From assembly GCA_025765615.1 (NCBI GenBank), contig JAIVFJ010000434.1:1-42260 (forward strand): 42,260 nt of DNA. The letters run 5' to 3'. A model generated the notes under the pieces. It saw nothing but the letters and a program-made list of their open reading frames with translations. It had not been told where the DNA came from and did no database searches. Positions 28,588-41,053 of the stretch are shown one piece after another (positions within the stretch are counted from its first letter, which is position 1; each line of letters opens with the position of its first letter). Origin of the DNA: Zopfochytrium polystomum. Its lineage: Eukaryota > Chytridiomycota > Chytridiomycetes > Chytridiales > Chytridiaceae. Both the position numbers and the translations under genes were made by a program.

Positions 28588-31315
28588 ATGTCTTCTTCAA
28601 CCCCCAAGGCTGTCCGCTTCTCTTCTTACGGCTACCAGGCTTGGGAACTGCATGTGGAAGAAGTCATCAAGCTGGTCATGGCATACAATCTTGTTGCCAG
28701 CTTCCTCAAGCCTGATTACTTTGGTACATTCAACAAGCACTGCACCAAGGTCAGCATCGGAGCTGCTCCTCCTAGCATTGGTTCTCCCCCTGAATCCTCT
28801 GCAACGGCGGAGGCCAAGGCTGCGTACAGTGAGATGTACCGTCTGCACCACGCTGCCCTTGACAAGTACCACACTGGTATACGCCAAGAACACAAGACCT
28901 ACAGGGAGCTTGAGGCCCAACACGACAAGGCGGTTGCTACCCTCGACTCCTGCTTGCGCATTGAGGATGTGCGCTCCATGAATGCAGCAAACATCACCAA
29001 CTGTGCTGATCAGTACAAGTGGCTCAATGACAAGTATGCCCTGCAGGACCACACTGGTTCACAGCAGGACAAGTGGCTTGCGACTTACAGTTGTTTGGCA
29101 AAACCCAGAGACTCTGGTCCGGCAGTCCAGGAGTGGTACACCACTCTGACCACACTGGTCACGGATTGGCCAAAGCATTTCAAATGTACTGCCACCACTT
29201 GCAGGGGTGTGACAAACATCCTGCGCTCTGCCATCATCCACAAAGCAAGGGAAACGCTGCCTGGACATGAAATCTTCTCTGGCATTTGTCAAAATCTTCT
29301 CAAGGGGCTGTCAGGCCACGCCAACACCAGCGATCTCGTCAAGGAGTTGACAAACTGCCACACGCTGTACCAGCAAAGAAAAGAGAAGAATAGCAGACAC
29401 TCTGCTCACCAAGGCACTTCTGAGATGGTAACAGCTGCTTCAGCAAAGACCTCAGTGGCAACCAAGAAGCGCAAGATTGGTGAGGCACTCAACGGCAAGC
29501 CTACTTGTGACCTTCATGGAATCTGGGTCTCACACTCTCGCGAGGAATGCCTCAAGTTCCCCTCACGGGAAGTCAGAGCCAGCTCGCCCTGCAAAGAAGG
29601 CCAAGGGCAAGCAGCCTGCACACGCCAAAGAAGCCAAGGCCACGCCAGCTGATTCCAAGAAAGCTACTGAGACTGCCAAGATTGCACGTGAGGTGGCCGC
29701 TAAAGAACACCACCAAGCCTCTTGCGCAGCCTCTGAGGACTCTCCTCCCCACAAATGCTACAGGATGGATACTCCACCACCACCTCCTGAAGCAGAAGAC
29801 GTCGAAATGTTGGAGTTCAGTACTGAGGGTGCTGCGCGCCTTGCAGACACTTCAGCTCTAGACGACTTCCTTTCAGTAGAAAGGGCACTTGCGGCACGGG
29901 AGTTTGAAATTGGAACATGCCAGGCCGTTGAGGTGGAGGAGGAATTTGAAGTGGAACTCACAGTTACACTTCTTGACGGCAGAATGGATCCAGACTGGAT
30001 CACTGACAACATTGTCACGAACGTCGGCTACAAAGTGATGTACGAATCTGGACGTTTCCTCTACCGCACGTCACCTACCGCCGCATCTACGAGACTGCGC
30101 TGATGGCAAGACTTGCTGGCGGCAACCCACACCAGGTCATCCTAGACTCTGGGGCTTCCAGGACAATGTCGCCTTGTGAAGAGCACTTCACAAACTTGCA
30201 GCCCACCTCCCAGCAGATCAAAACAGCTGACAGCTTTGCAACTGCCACTGGAGTGGGCGACTTCACCCTGTTTGTTAACGGAAGAGCTCTCGTCATGAGG
30301 AACTCACTCTATGTGCCAGAGTTCTCAGACACCCTACTCTCGGTTCAGCAAATCGTGCGGCAGACAGGTCACAACGTGACTTTCACAGCAGACACAGCCC
30401 TATTGCATCCTCAGGTACATGGTTCAGACTTTACCATTGCTCACAGGGACACAGGGAATGTCTATGTTGTGGACCCTTCTCTTCTGACGGGACAGACTGG
30501 TCTCGACAGGGCAGAACTTGGAAGGGACGCGCCAACTCCTTCAGGGGACGCCCCAGGTGAGTCGCAACAGCAAACTGCTCCTTTGCAAACTGCAACCCCA
30601 ACTTTAAGTCAAACTGACCCAGACCCTTTACCAAACCCTCAGAACATTGAAGCAGTCCGAGCTCTTCACAAGAAATTTGGTCATCTGTCTGTATCTTCTT
30701 TGAAGCGTACTTGGTCAAATCTGAATAAAGTTGGTCATTCATTTTTCCCTCATTCATGACATTCCCTGCGTGACATGAGATGTTGGGAAATTGAAAGCTT
30801 CGCCTATCCACTCCACTTCCAGACCAAACACCACACTGCTTGGTCGTTTACACACTGGTCCCACTGCCCCGCACGTGGACACCATGGTGAAAAACATTGG
30901 CAACTGGTTGTGGAAGAGTCAACCCGTTGGCTTGACATTGAGTTCCTCAACTCTTTGTCTGACACGCCCACAAGATTCCGGTCTACGATCGAAAGGTTTG
31001 AACAACAACGTGGCAAACATATCACATCTGTGCGCTGTGACAGGGGGGAAATCTTCAAAGATGGAGAATTCAAAACTTGGGCCAATACTCGGCATCCTCC
31101 TATTGTTTTAGAACCTAGTCCTGCATTCACCAAGGAATTCAATGGGCTGGTAGAACGTCAAGTCAACACTCTCAAAGACATGGCACACTGCACGCTCTTA
31201 GAGTCACGATTGCCCCACTCTTTCTTTGTGTATGCAGTCCGCTACGCAGCATACATCAAGAACAGGGTTTTCCACTCTTACACTAAGAAAACACCTATGA
31301 AGCTTGGTACAGTGA
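28588..31315 (+). pseudogene. Copia B gag-protease-integrase (copy 2), truncated and frameshifted
   Basis: ATG at 28588 as in copy 1. Gag is intact to ~29560, where one extra C (ttcccctc against ttccctc) shifts the frame. It resumes through the Lys/Ala-rich and acidic stretches to ~30066, where one A is missing (gcacg against gcaacg). The protease I-L-D-S-G-A-S-R-T lies at about 30140, then the pre-integrase region, and one extra base at ~30747 (ttccctc against ttcctc) breaks it again. Integrase reaches the T-P-Y-E-A-W-like block near 31300 with a further shift, and stops where the C LTR begins at 31316. The 8 bases missing in copy 1 at 15344 are present here. RT, RNase H and the 3' LTR are lost. 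Confidence 0.92.
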
Positions 31316-31563
31316 TGAAAGAAATGACTGCTGCTGTTTGTGGATGGTGGTGAACTACTCTGGTGGACTACTCTCTTGTGATGGTGAAGCTGAGATGGGA
31401 GACTGTTGTACAATGTATGCTGTTTTGGCTTTATACAAAATTGTGACAAAGACCAGGTGACAAAAAATGCACCAAATCCTCATCACAAGTTGGTGCTCCC
31501 ATGCACTACAGTGTGAGGTGTTGCTCCTGCACACTGCTTACTGCAAAAACCCAAAATCTAACA
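31316..31563 (-). repeat. Copia C 3' LTR
   Basis: 248 bp; in element orientation TGTTAGATTTTGGG ... ATTTCTTTCA. It is preceded in that orientation by the purine tract TAGGGGGGAG (31564-31573), a good polypurine tract, and contains a TATA-like TATAAAG on the minus strand near 31430. It abuts B copy 2 at agtga. Confidence 0.85.
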
Positions 31564-31843
31564 CTCCCCCCTAAGCTGTGGGCAGGAGCAAAAGGGCCAG
31601 CACGGAGGAAAACCTTACGCCATAGGCAACGTAAGGAAACCGTACACTGGTTAAGGAAAGCAATAAACAGGTATGACTGGCCACCAGGTGGCAGAACAAT
31701 AAGAAAAGAATGCCCATATGAAATTTGTAGATGGAGAGCAAAGAAGCTGGAATGCAGGAATATAAGAAGGCAATGCAGAAGAAGAAGGGCAAGAAAGAGA
31801 AGGAGAAACAGGATGCAATATAAATAAAGAAAGGGGACAGAAA
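31564..31843 (-). other. C element 3' untranslated region
   Basis: 280 bp between the C stop codon and the LTR. It contains the polypurine tract at its end. No other gene was seen. Confidence 0.5.
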
Positions 31844-34800
31844 CTAAGGCACATGACAAAGACCAATATGACAAAGATGGTAAGTACCCAAAGCAGCTGG
31901 TAATGATTTTGTAAGATAATCTGCTGGTTGCTCGCCACCAGGAATCCATTCCAGTCGAATCACTTGTCGATTAACCAGTTCCCCCGGATATAGTGATACT
32001 TAACCAGAATATGTTTTGACCTATTAGTGTAGAGATCGTTGAGCTCAAATTGATAACGACCTTGGTTGTCAGTATAGATTGGAATAGGAATCGGGGACGG
32101 GAGCATAAGTGCTGTGTGTTGTTGTGAGATGGCCTCCAGTTCTCGTCTAGTTCTGAGACTGCAAACGTATTCTGCTTGCTGAGGTGACAGCATAACTGTA
32201 GGACTTGCGAGTTGATGCCCAGCTGATTGCGGTATTTCCAAACAAAACGAAGTAGCCAAGTTGTGATTCCCATCAGCATGAACTCCATGAGCAGCCATCC
32301 GAGTAGCCGAAAATTCCAGACCCTGTGTTGGAATAAAGCAAACCATACTCACGTGTACCATTGATATATTGAAGGACTCGAATGAGGATCTGCAAGTGGT
32401 GTTTGCTTGGTCCTTGCTGCAGGCGCCAAGATATGAGACTGCTGGTGCCAAGTCTGGTCGTGTGTGTTGTTGCTAAATAGTTGATGCCACCAAGGATTGC
32501 TTGGTAGAGCTGTTGATTTGCTGTGGGTTCATCATTTTCTCGAGGTTGAAGAGTGAGAGGACTGGGAGAGCAGTTACTGCTGCTTCTTTCCATTGACTAG
32601 GTCTGCATGGCGTTGGAGTAACTCTTTGGTGTAAGCTCGTTGATGCAAGTATGCCAGTTGGTGTTCGATGAACTTCCATATTCAGTACGGTCTTGATATG
32701 ACCTAGTTCGCGGAGCTTATAGAAGGATTTTAGCAAATGATGGCAGAGGTGATTTCCTCTGTGTGCCCAAAGAAACAAATATCATCGACATAGATAGCAA
32801 TGAAAATAATACGTTCCTTTGTGCGCTTGAAGAGGATGCACGGATCTGCTGCGCTTTGTTGGTAGCGGCAGATTGAGACGACCAATGAGTTCCTGGTACC
32901 AACAACGCCCCGCTTGCTTGATACCGTTGACAGCTTTGTGCAAAAGCCAGACCTTGCCATCCGAACGGTAGCCATCTGGTTGCTCCATGTAGATGGGGAC
33001 ATCAAGTTTGCTGTTGAGGTAGGCATTGCTAATATCGACCATGCTGTGTCCCAACCGTTTGAGGCTGTCATAGCAAGGAGCCATCGTAGACTATTGATGC
33101 GAACAACAGGAGAGTGAGTGTTCCAGAAATCAACGCCACGACGCTGTGTAAAGCCCTTCGCCACTAGTCGTGCGCGAAAGCGCTCAATGCTGCCGTCTGG
33201 TCGAAGCTTGACCTTGTAAACCCATTTGTTCTGCACGACATTGACATTCTTGGGTCGATCAACGACTTCGAAGCTGCAAGCATTCTGAGAGCGTCAATCT
33301 CTGTTGCTCTGCTCCACTCTTTGGACCACTTTCCACTCATGGCCTCAGTGCGTGTTACCGGGTCTGGACATTTGACACTGGTTAAATATAGATGTCCAGA
33401 TCGAGTATGTTTTGGAGATGGGCTGCGCATAGGGCTGCATGGTGATTTGCGCACATGTGTAGGTGGAGGCTCTGGTGGTGGTGGTTTGGTGGTGGCGCTT
33501 GAGGTGGTAGGTCTCTAGTTGGTGTTTCAGCAATTGTTTTGTCATCAGGGGTATGCTTTGGTGGTGTTAGTAAAATGACAGAGGTGTTTGTGAGTATTAG
33601 GATGCAAAAAGGGAAATAGAAAAATCATTGGCAGGTGAGCCTTCTGCACGATGCGGCTCGGGACACCCCGTGCCAGAGAGCCTTCTCTTCCTCTCTCCAC
33701 AGCCCGCCTTCCGCATTTTCCCCCATGCGTAACGTCAGGCGCCAAGGGACCTATCTCCCCTGGTGGTGTTCCTTACGGAATGGGCTCCCCAAACAGGCAT
33801 CCATCCCTTCTGACTTGGGTCCACGCCACACTAGCTCCCGCAGGGTCGGTATGGCCCAGGGCCTTCGGTTGCGCCACCCACGTCACTCCCAGCCGAGAGT
33901 GCGCCTGCAGTCACAGAGCCGGTCGCCGCCCTCACTCATCCGATTGGTCCCCCGGCTTTAGTGCTCGTAGGTAAGGCCCACTGGAGGTGGCGTTAATTGC
34001 GGTAACACGGAGTCCATCCCGTCGTGCCGCCACCTCCAACACTTCGTGCTGTACATCGTTATCCGATTCACTTTCGCTGCCGTACCTGGACCACTTCATG
34101 TTCGTTTGGTGCTAGTTCTGTGGAAGGTTGTCGTTCAGCTACCGCTGCTGGTCTTGGTTCTGGGAATTGATCCACGCGAACATTGGCTTCACGAAGGAGG
34201 TTGGTGATGTTTTGTTCAGTTGATGTAAGTTCATCTTTGCTGAGGAGTGGTGTTAGCTGATGAACGAGGTCCTGAGCAATATCCTCTGCTGCTGAGGTGC
34301 TGAGGCGAGGGAAACTGTCTTCTGCAACCACAAGGTCATCCAATCGATGAGTGATTACTCTACCCGTGCTGATGTCAATCAAGCGAGCAATGGAACGACC
34401 AATGTTTCCAATGTAAATTGCTGGTCGGCGCGTTCTGCAAGCTTTTTAAACTGATGTGTTTGTCCACGTTCCTTTGCTGTGATATGATACAAACATCCTG
34501 AGCCAAAAACTCTGAATTGACTGATGCATGGAGGGAATCCAAGAAGCGTTTCAACTGGAGATAGTAATCCACGGCTGAGGACAGGAAGTGTATTGATGAT
34601 ATCTACTGCATGTCGAATCGCGTATCCCCACCATGACCATGGTGAACCAGCATGTCTTAGAAGAGATCGTGTGACATCCATGACTGTTCGAACTGCTCGC
34701 TCTGCTTTCCCATTCAGCTCAGGTGTATGAGGTGGACTGACTTCAACGCGGATGCCACGTGATGCACAGAAACGGTTAAAAGCGAGTGAATTCAGTTCCC

Positions 34801-37289
34801 CACCATCAAAGCGGACGCCCTTTACACGAACATCCCTAACTGTCTCCAATTGTTGGATGATCTTAATGGCCTCTGGTAGTGCTTCTGACTTTCTCCGAAG
34901 GTTTGTCGACCAGAGATAATTACTTGCATAGTCAATGGCAATGAGAGCAAAGCCATATTGTCCTCGAAACTTTGGTTTGACTTCCACTAGATCAAAGGCT
35001 AAATGTTCGCCTGGTAGTTTATCTGGAGGATCTGTGGAATAGCAGCACGAGTCTGTTTGGCAATAATGCAGGCCTTACACGGTTCTTCAAGTAAGTCCAG
35101 CTTAATGTCAGGAAAGTCAGCACATGTACGGCGCTCCTTCATTGCTCGTAGTCTTGCATAAGGGATATGGCCGAGGCGTTCATGCATGCGCTGAGTGTTT
35201 GGAGCTTTGCTGTTGAGAAAGGCTGTGCGTATACTGAGTGTATCAACTGGTTCTGCAGAGCTGAAGAGGTTGTAAAATTTACTGGCGCAGTGTGCAATAA
35301 ATTGTTTGCTGTAGTTGAAGTTGGGGTTTGCTGCTGTTGGGAACCATTGGAGACCATGTCTAAGAATCATTTGAAGGACGGCTGGATCTCCTTCCTCAGG
35401 ACTGCTACGATAAATAGTACCAGGTTGAAGGTCTCGTGCAAGATGGAAGAAGCCACATAGTTGTAGGTCCCGATCAGCGACCAAGTTGACAGGACATTCT
35501 GGAGCATATTGGGCACCTTCAATTATAAGTGTGATGTTGTTGGCGAGTGGTATGAGAGCTGTGCCGATCCTTCACAAGTAAGAATAGGTCCTTCTTTGGC
35601 GATACGCATGCTAGATTTCTGCTGAGTATAACTATAGGGAATGAAGAGAGAGAAATCTCGAAGCGTTGTGACATTGCAACCGTTGTCGATGAGTACAGGA
35701 AAAGAAATTGGAAGGGAAGGGACGTTAACTGCAAATGCCCGGATTACTCCCGGGCCATCCAAAAATCCTGTTGACTTTCATCTAGTTCGGTCTCTGATTG
35801 GAGTTGCGTTTCCATCCACAATTGCTGTTCTGCAGCATACTGCTCACTTTGCTGGTCATCCCAATCACCGTTCTGTAGCAGAAGTGCTTGGTTTTCAGGT
35901 ACTGCTGTTGTGGAGGGTTTGGTTGCTGGTAAGAGCGCATTTGGATTTGCTGGTGGTCGATTCTGTTGCTGTTGCTGCAATTGCTGAAGAAATGTGTTGG
36001 CACACTGTCGAGCAACATGACCATAGCCTCCACATGCATGACATTGGACTCCAAAAGACTGTTGCTGTGCAGGGTACCAACTCCCCCCAGAGCCGCGTCC
36101 CATTGCGGTACCACCTGTTGCTGTTCCACGTGAACTTAGTCCTCGCCATGTTCCTCGGCCTCGGCCAAAACCACCATATGGGCGCGGTGTGTACTGTTGG
36201 GACTGAGGGTTTTGGTACTGCAAGGTTGTTGGGCGGATATTAGGATACGGCTGGTACTGCTGAGGTTTATGATAACTGCCACGACCGCGGAGTTGACTAT
36301 AGTGTACTTTTGGCCGAATAATTACATTTGCTGTTGGTGTACTTCTGGAATGGCTGTTGTCAGGTCCCGCTCCTGTTGTGCTGCAAGTCGATCCCGCCTC
36401 TCATCATATGTATTTTGGCGGGCGTAGATTTAAATAAGGTGATTAGTTTAGTCAATGATGAAACAGAAGTGATAGGATTCCCTGCAAACATGAACGTATT
36501 GGCAACACCCATATCGATTAGCGTGTTGTTCAGGGCAGATACGAAGACTCGCACAACTTTGGAAAATGGTGTGATGCGACTGCGGATTTCCACTGATGAA
36601 CTTTCTGCAAAGCTTTCTACTTTGTGGTAAGCTGTAATGAAGCGCATTGCAAATGACTCGGATGATTCTGCAGGTTCCATTTTTATACGTTCGAAATCAT
36701 CAATAATTTCCTTTGCTAATCCTTGATCTGTTGTTCGACATGCAATCGCAATTTCTCCAAGCAGTGTGTAGGCAAATATCTGCCCTCGTCGGGGGAACTG
36801 TGGTAGAAGCTCTGGTTCAACATGTCGTCGAATGAGAAGGATACAGTATGCGTTCTGGTCTTCTGTCCCTGGGAACCATTTGACCGGCTCACGCCCGTCT
36901 CGTGCAAATGCATAATGCTCGCCATGGTTGGGCCCCCTGCGTACTCTGCATGTTGGGCCGACATTAGGATCATTGGGGTCCACTTGATCATTGCGTAATA
37001 CGTTAATTCGGTCTGGGTCAACGCAGTGGCGGAGACCATTGCTTTTGTTGGATAGTTCTGAAATTAGGTCGTCCAGCCAATCTCCAAAATTTGCTGCGCC
37101 TTTGAGGATGGGGAATGCACGGGAAGCATACTTGATTTGATCACGCTCGCTCATGCTTGTGAGGAAAATGTGTGAGAGCTTTGCAGGAGAATAGAAATTT
37201 GAAAGGCAGTGATTTCCCTGATTTAGTGGTAACCCTTCGTAGGGAATAGTAGCAGACTCAACAAGCGTGACACGACACTTGATGGTCAA
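31844..37289 (-). pseudogene. Copia C gag-protease-integrase-RT-RNase H, multiply broken
   Basis: Minus strand, order typical of Ty1/copia. Gag (37289-36360) has Y-A-F-A-R-D-G-R-E-P-V-K-W-like sequence; a zinc knuckle C-H-A-C-G-G-Y-G-H-V-A-R-Q-C lies near 36030; the protease V-L-I-D-N-G-C-N lies near 35690. Next come the pre-integrase H-E-R-L-G-H...C-K-A-C-I-I-A-K (35200-35050) and the integrase core with I-A-I-D-Y-A-S, F-D-G-G-E and T-P-E-L-N-G-K-A-E-R-A (34980-34650). A linker follows, then RT with K-W-V-Y-K-V-K, R-L-V-A-K-G-F-T-Q and Y-V-D-D-I (33240-32780), and RNase H with I-Y-T-D-N-Q-G and a closing A-D-Y-L-T-K-S-L to the TAG at 31846-31844. At least six frame changes are needed. The final helix and polypurine tract fit the 3' LTR at 31316. 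No 5' LTR was found to the right. Confidence 0.9.
33600..33990. other. GC-rich block in the C integrase-RT linker
   Basis: Locally much more GC/CpG-rich than the surrounding C element. All three minus frames contain stops. It occupies the place of the variable linker; it may be a foreign insertion, but I found no repeats at its edges. Confidence 0.4.
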
Positions 37290-38460
37290 GGTATGGGTGT
37301 GGATAGGTGGATAGGTGATGTGTGTAACGAGTTGGTGTTGAGAAAAACAGACTTGTCACGTTTGTGGGCGAAATTGAGTGACTAGATGGGCCAAAATGCA
37401 GATGCAGCTTGTAACTCAATAACCCACGAGGCCAACGACGAAATTGGAGAATCACTGAGTTGCCCCACGTAGATCAGTAGTTGCTGAGTGCAGAGAAATT
37501 GGTTTTAAGTGATTTGGTCGGGTTTTGGCTGAGTTGTGTTGGTGGGAAGCTCCAATACAGCAATTTCGACGAGTTGAGTGCTAATTGAACAGTAAAAACG
37601 CGGACAGCTGTTATTCTGCAAGGAACCAGTCGAAGATCACGATATTGGTGGATAGATAGAGTGGAAGTAGCTCTTTCCTGTGGTGGTAAGCGATTCCTGA
37701 AGCAATTGAAAGAAGTTGCAAACGTAAACTCTCGAAATTCGGCGTTATCAGGTGGCTGATGTTGTGGATGAGTGCTGTTACACGCTCTGCAACGCTGCTG
37801 CAGCGAAAAACGATCGTCAAAACGTCTTCCCCAGTGTTAAAAGTGGTGTGGACGTGGTGAAATGGTGGGGGTACAAAAACTGAAGGTGTTGGTTCTGCAG
37901 GTAGTGATGCTGGTGATGTGTGGTGGTGAGTGGCACTGTTTGTTTACTCGTTTTTCAAGTGTGTTCACAGCGAATTCTTTCAAAACTCTCATTGTGAGAA
38001 TGTAATTCTTATCTTCCCTTCTTTTTGCCAGCACGTTACTCAAACTTCCAAAGGTTGCGTTGATGGCGTTTTGGAAGAGGTGCTCTTTGTCCCACATGTG
38101 GGATGTCCTGTGCTGAAAGAGTAAAAGGTTGGTAACAAAAACAAAAGAGGCAGCAAAGTTGTATCTTCAAAGAGTTTCTGTGTTTCTGGAAAAAGGGCAT
38201 ACTTCTAAGGTCTTAAAGGAGGGATGGGTTCTTCAATTGGAGGAGGTAGTGGTTCAAGCAGCGTAGACTATAGAGGTGTATATGTTGAAACTGAAATGAA
38301 CAGCTCAGCATTGGTAGAATAGGCGGGAAGACACTGTAAAGGAGAGGTTTAGAGAAATTTCTTGAGGACTACCGTGCCATGTGGGGCAGAGTGGTCAAGC
38401 TGCAATTGCTACCTCCAGCTCTAAATGGAAGAGGTACTTGGTTTATGTCATCGTGCCAAT
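37290..38460. other. C leader/upstream and unassigned DNA
   Basis: 1.2 kb. The part next to gag should be the C 5' leader, but no copy of the C LTR was found. A minus-strand frame at 37837-38097 starts with Met and has a Lys/Arg-rich middle, without a recognised domain. The rightmost ~300 bp would be the 3' untranslated region of the PSP1 gene. Confidence 0.4.
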
Positions 38461-41053
38461 TTAGAGGGATTCTGTGGGGTCTTTTAGGTTTGAATAAGAA
38501 CAAGAGTAGGTCCATACCACAGCACACATCCAGATTCGAGTCTTGTACAGTTTGAACAAGTCTGCAATTTAACAAACGAATGAGTGGGGACTTGAATGCA
38601 AATACAAACCTCTAACAAGTTCGCGGAAGTCAATTCTGCGATCAGCAACAAAGTAAAATGTCAGCTTGCGGCGGTCCCTGTATTGAGTGTCAGCTTCAGC
38701 AAAGCTTGTCAATGTTACCATTGAAACTCTGCATCCACAACTTCCATCGGCAGCTTTTTCTGCCTGATTTTGGTCTGGCAGACTGAAGTGTGTTTAGAGG
38801 AGAACCAAGGCTCAACATTAGCATATTTTCCCACCTCCCATTGCTTTAGCTTCATCTTGACTTTTAAGCACCAGTAACGCGACTTCAGACTGAATGGCTC
38901 GCCGTATAATTCGTTTGGGCTGCAGGTCTCGAGCAACTACTCCACCATCAGAGGAAGTGACAGTTGCAGTAGCATCAGGGTGCTGCATTCGAAACTCCGC
39001 TAATTCTTCGTGATTCATGATTGAATCGAATGCAACTTTGCCCAAATCTTTACCGCGGTCAGCTTCAACCAAGACCAAGTCTCCAGTTTTAACTGCTCCA
39101 ACAGACATGGATTGTTCAGCAGGTAGAAGTACTCAATTCGTCCAGCTTTAAATTCGATGGCAAACAGTGGCCAAGTGTGCTGAGTAGGTGTCGCTGGCAA
39201 TGGTTTATTGTTGTTGCCACTGTTACTTGCAGCCAGCTGAAGCGCTTTCGATATCTGATATTCCGTATTTTCAAAGTAGTCATTCACATCTGCATATATC
39301 GGATCTTCCACATCAAAATTTTCTTTGTCAGGAATGGAATGTAAATTTGCATGCAGTCGACCATGAGCAGCTGCTGAATGGCGCCGTTCCATTTGAATGC
39401 CTCCTTGATGACTAAGGGGATGCTCAGATAAGTGTAAAAAGCACACAAAATTTTACCTGGTGACGGGCTGGCTCTGTATGTCGCCTGCAGCCTGGGGTGA
39501 GCTGTTCCCAGTGCGGTGCTGCCCGAAATTGATTGGTTTTTTCCATCATTAATGAATTAAGTTTAGCAGCTTCGCTGCTGCTGCGTCCTGTGCCAGCAAA
39601 GACTGTAGCTGTGCAGAAGGAATAGGTGGAGCAGATGCCAAACGGGCAGCAAGGACTTGTGCCAGACGCTGTTGGTCTGGAGTGGGACTTGCCAATCCAG
39701 GACGAGGCTGAGTTGCTGACCTACGTGTTTAAGTGGAGCTGACAAAGTGGAGGATGCTGCGGATTTGGGTTGTTCCCAAATTGAACGCACAGAGCCAATG
39801 CTTATTGCGTCTGAGGTTTTCTGCGTCTACCTCTGGAATTGAAGCTCCTGCCGTGAACTGCATGAACGAATCTTGACCAGACGAGGTAGACTTTGTTTTC
39901 GAGCGAGACTTGGGAATGAAGTACTCCTCAGGGCTGGACTCATCGTTGAATATTCGGGTTCCACTACCAAAATGTGACTGGTGGTCAATCCCACCCCCAG
40001 TGGAAGACATAGTTAAGATACTACGCGCATCGTCATTCTCTCCAAAAAAATGGACTCCCCGGAGAGACATACTGCGAGCGTCATCATTGTCACCCTTCAG
40101 CGACAAGGCTCGTAGGGAAACTCGCTCACTCCTGGAATCGTCATTATCTGCCCTGAATGACATTGCTCTGAGGGAAACTCGCTCACTGCGCGAATCATTA
40201 TCTGCTTTGAACGGTCGTCCGAGAAGAGAGATTCGGTCACTCCTAGAGTCCTCATCCTCGCCTTTGAAGTGCAAATGGTTAAGCGAGGACCGCTCGCCTT
40301 GAAGATCATCCAGATCCCCTGCAAATGTGAGGCCGCGATAAGAGATTCGGTCGCTTCTTGTATCATCGTGTTCGCCAGCAAAGGAGAGGCCGTGCAGCGA
40401 CCTGTTTGAGCGAATAGAAGGAGTCGAATTTCGGAGGCCGCTGTCGTACTGCACACTTCTGGCTCCGCCCAACGACGCGCTGTGGTATCGGGACATGCCT
40501 GGAGGAACAACGAGGGAGTGATTCTGGAAACTGTCCCTCCAACCAATGTTCGGCGCTGTGGATCCCGTAAGCTGGAGTGATGAGGGCAACGCAGACGCCC
40601 AATGGCTTCCGGCATTCATGCTATTGTTCCATCCGGTAGAGATGTTATTGGTGGCGTCATCCGTGGCGAACAATGCTGGTGCGGGGCGAGCGCTGCGCTT
40701 CCTCGAAAGAACCAGTTCGTCCATGTCAGGGTCCTCCACGACTGTCACGGGTGGAAGTCAGGTAGCTGCTCCTTAAGTGAGAGAAGGTGCTGAAGGGAGT
40801 GCGGTTTATGGACCTCCAGTTGTTCGGGGTGTCTTGTTGGGCGGCGATTGCTGACATCGCAGCAGCAGCCGTCAGATCCAGGCTGGAACCAGTGGACGTT
40901 CGGTGGGTATCCTGGCGGCGAAGGGTCGTGAGGGATACAGGTTGGGATTGTCAATGGGTGTTTGCTGGGACGGGATGTTGTAGATGCGAAGAACTCATCC
41001 CCCGCCCGGTTCTGAGCAGAAAAGAAGGCGGCAGTCGCCGAGACCGCCGCCAT
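38461..41053 (-). CDS. PSP1-family protein, several introns, with apparent frame breaks
   Basis: The conserved PSP1 C-terminal domain is unmistakable: I-E-F-K-A-G-R-I-E (39150), G-D-L-V-L-V-E-A-D-R-G-K-D-L-G-K-V (39080), L-P-M-E-V-V-D-A-E-F-Q-W, K-L-T-F-Y-F-V-A-D-R-R-I-D-F-R-E-L-V, and D-L-F-K-L-Y-K-T-R-I-W-M, ending TAA at 38463-38461. In yeast PSP1 was found as a suppressor of DNA polymerase alpha mutations; its biochemical role is poorly known. GT-AG introns I place (phases fit): 38562-38609, 38678-38718, 38783-38834, 39412-39456 and 39716-39790. Residues ~100-260 of the long exon are a tandem repeat (separate entry). Problems: the frame shifts by one near 39128 inside the domain; TAA-TGA lies at 39551-39546; and the N-terminal segment 40745-41053 (start M-A-A-V-S-A-T-A) needs shifts to join the long exon (first inner ATG 40724). 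It is either a decaying gene or one with base-calling errors. Confidence 0.8.
40030..40400 (-). repeat. Tandem repeat in the PSP1 gene, ~60-66-bp units
   Basis: About eight units encode variants of L-x-F-x-G-D-N-D-D-x-R-S-E-R-V-S-L-R, each with an acidic D/N-D-D group and an R-S-x-R-[IV]-S group. The DNA units differ, so the array is old or under selection. The R-x-x-S-like sites are possible kinase targets (inference). Confidence 0.85.

Noticed and set aside
31506..31949. Hydrophobic minus-strand frame (membrane-like)
   Set aside because: It spans the C LTR, polypurine tract and 3' untranslated region; the hydrophobicity comes from reading A/G-rich DNA in reverse.
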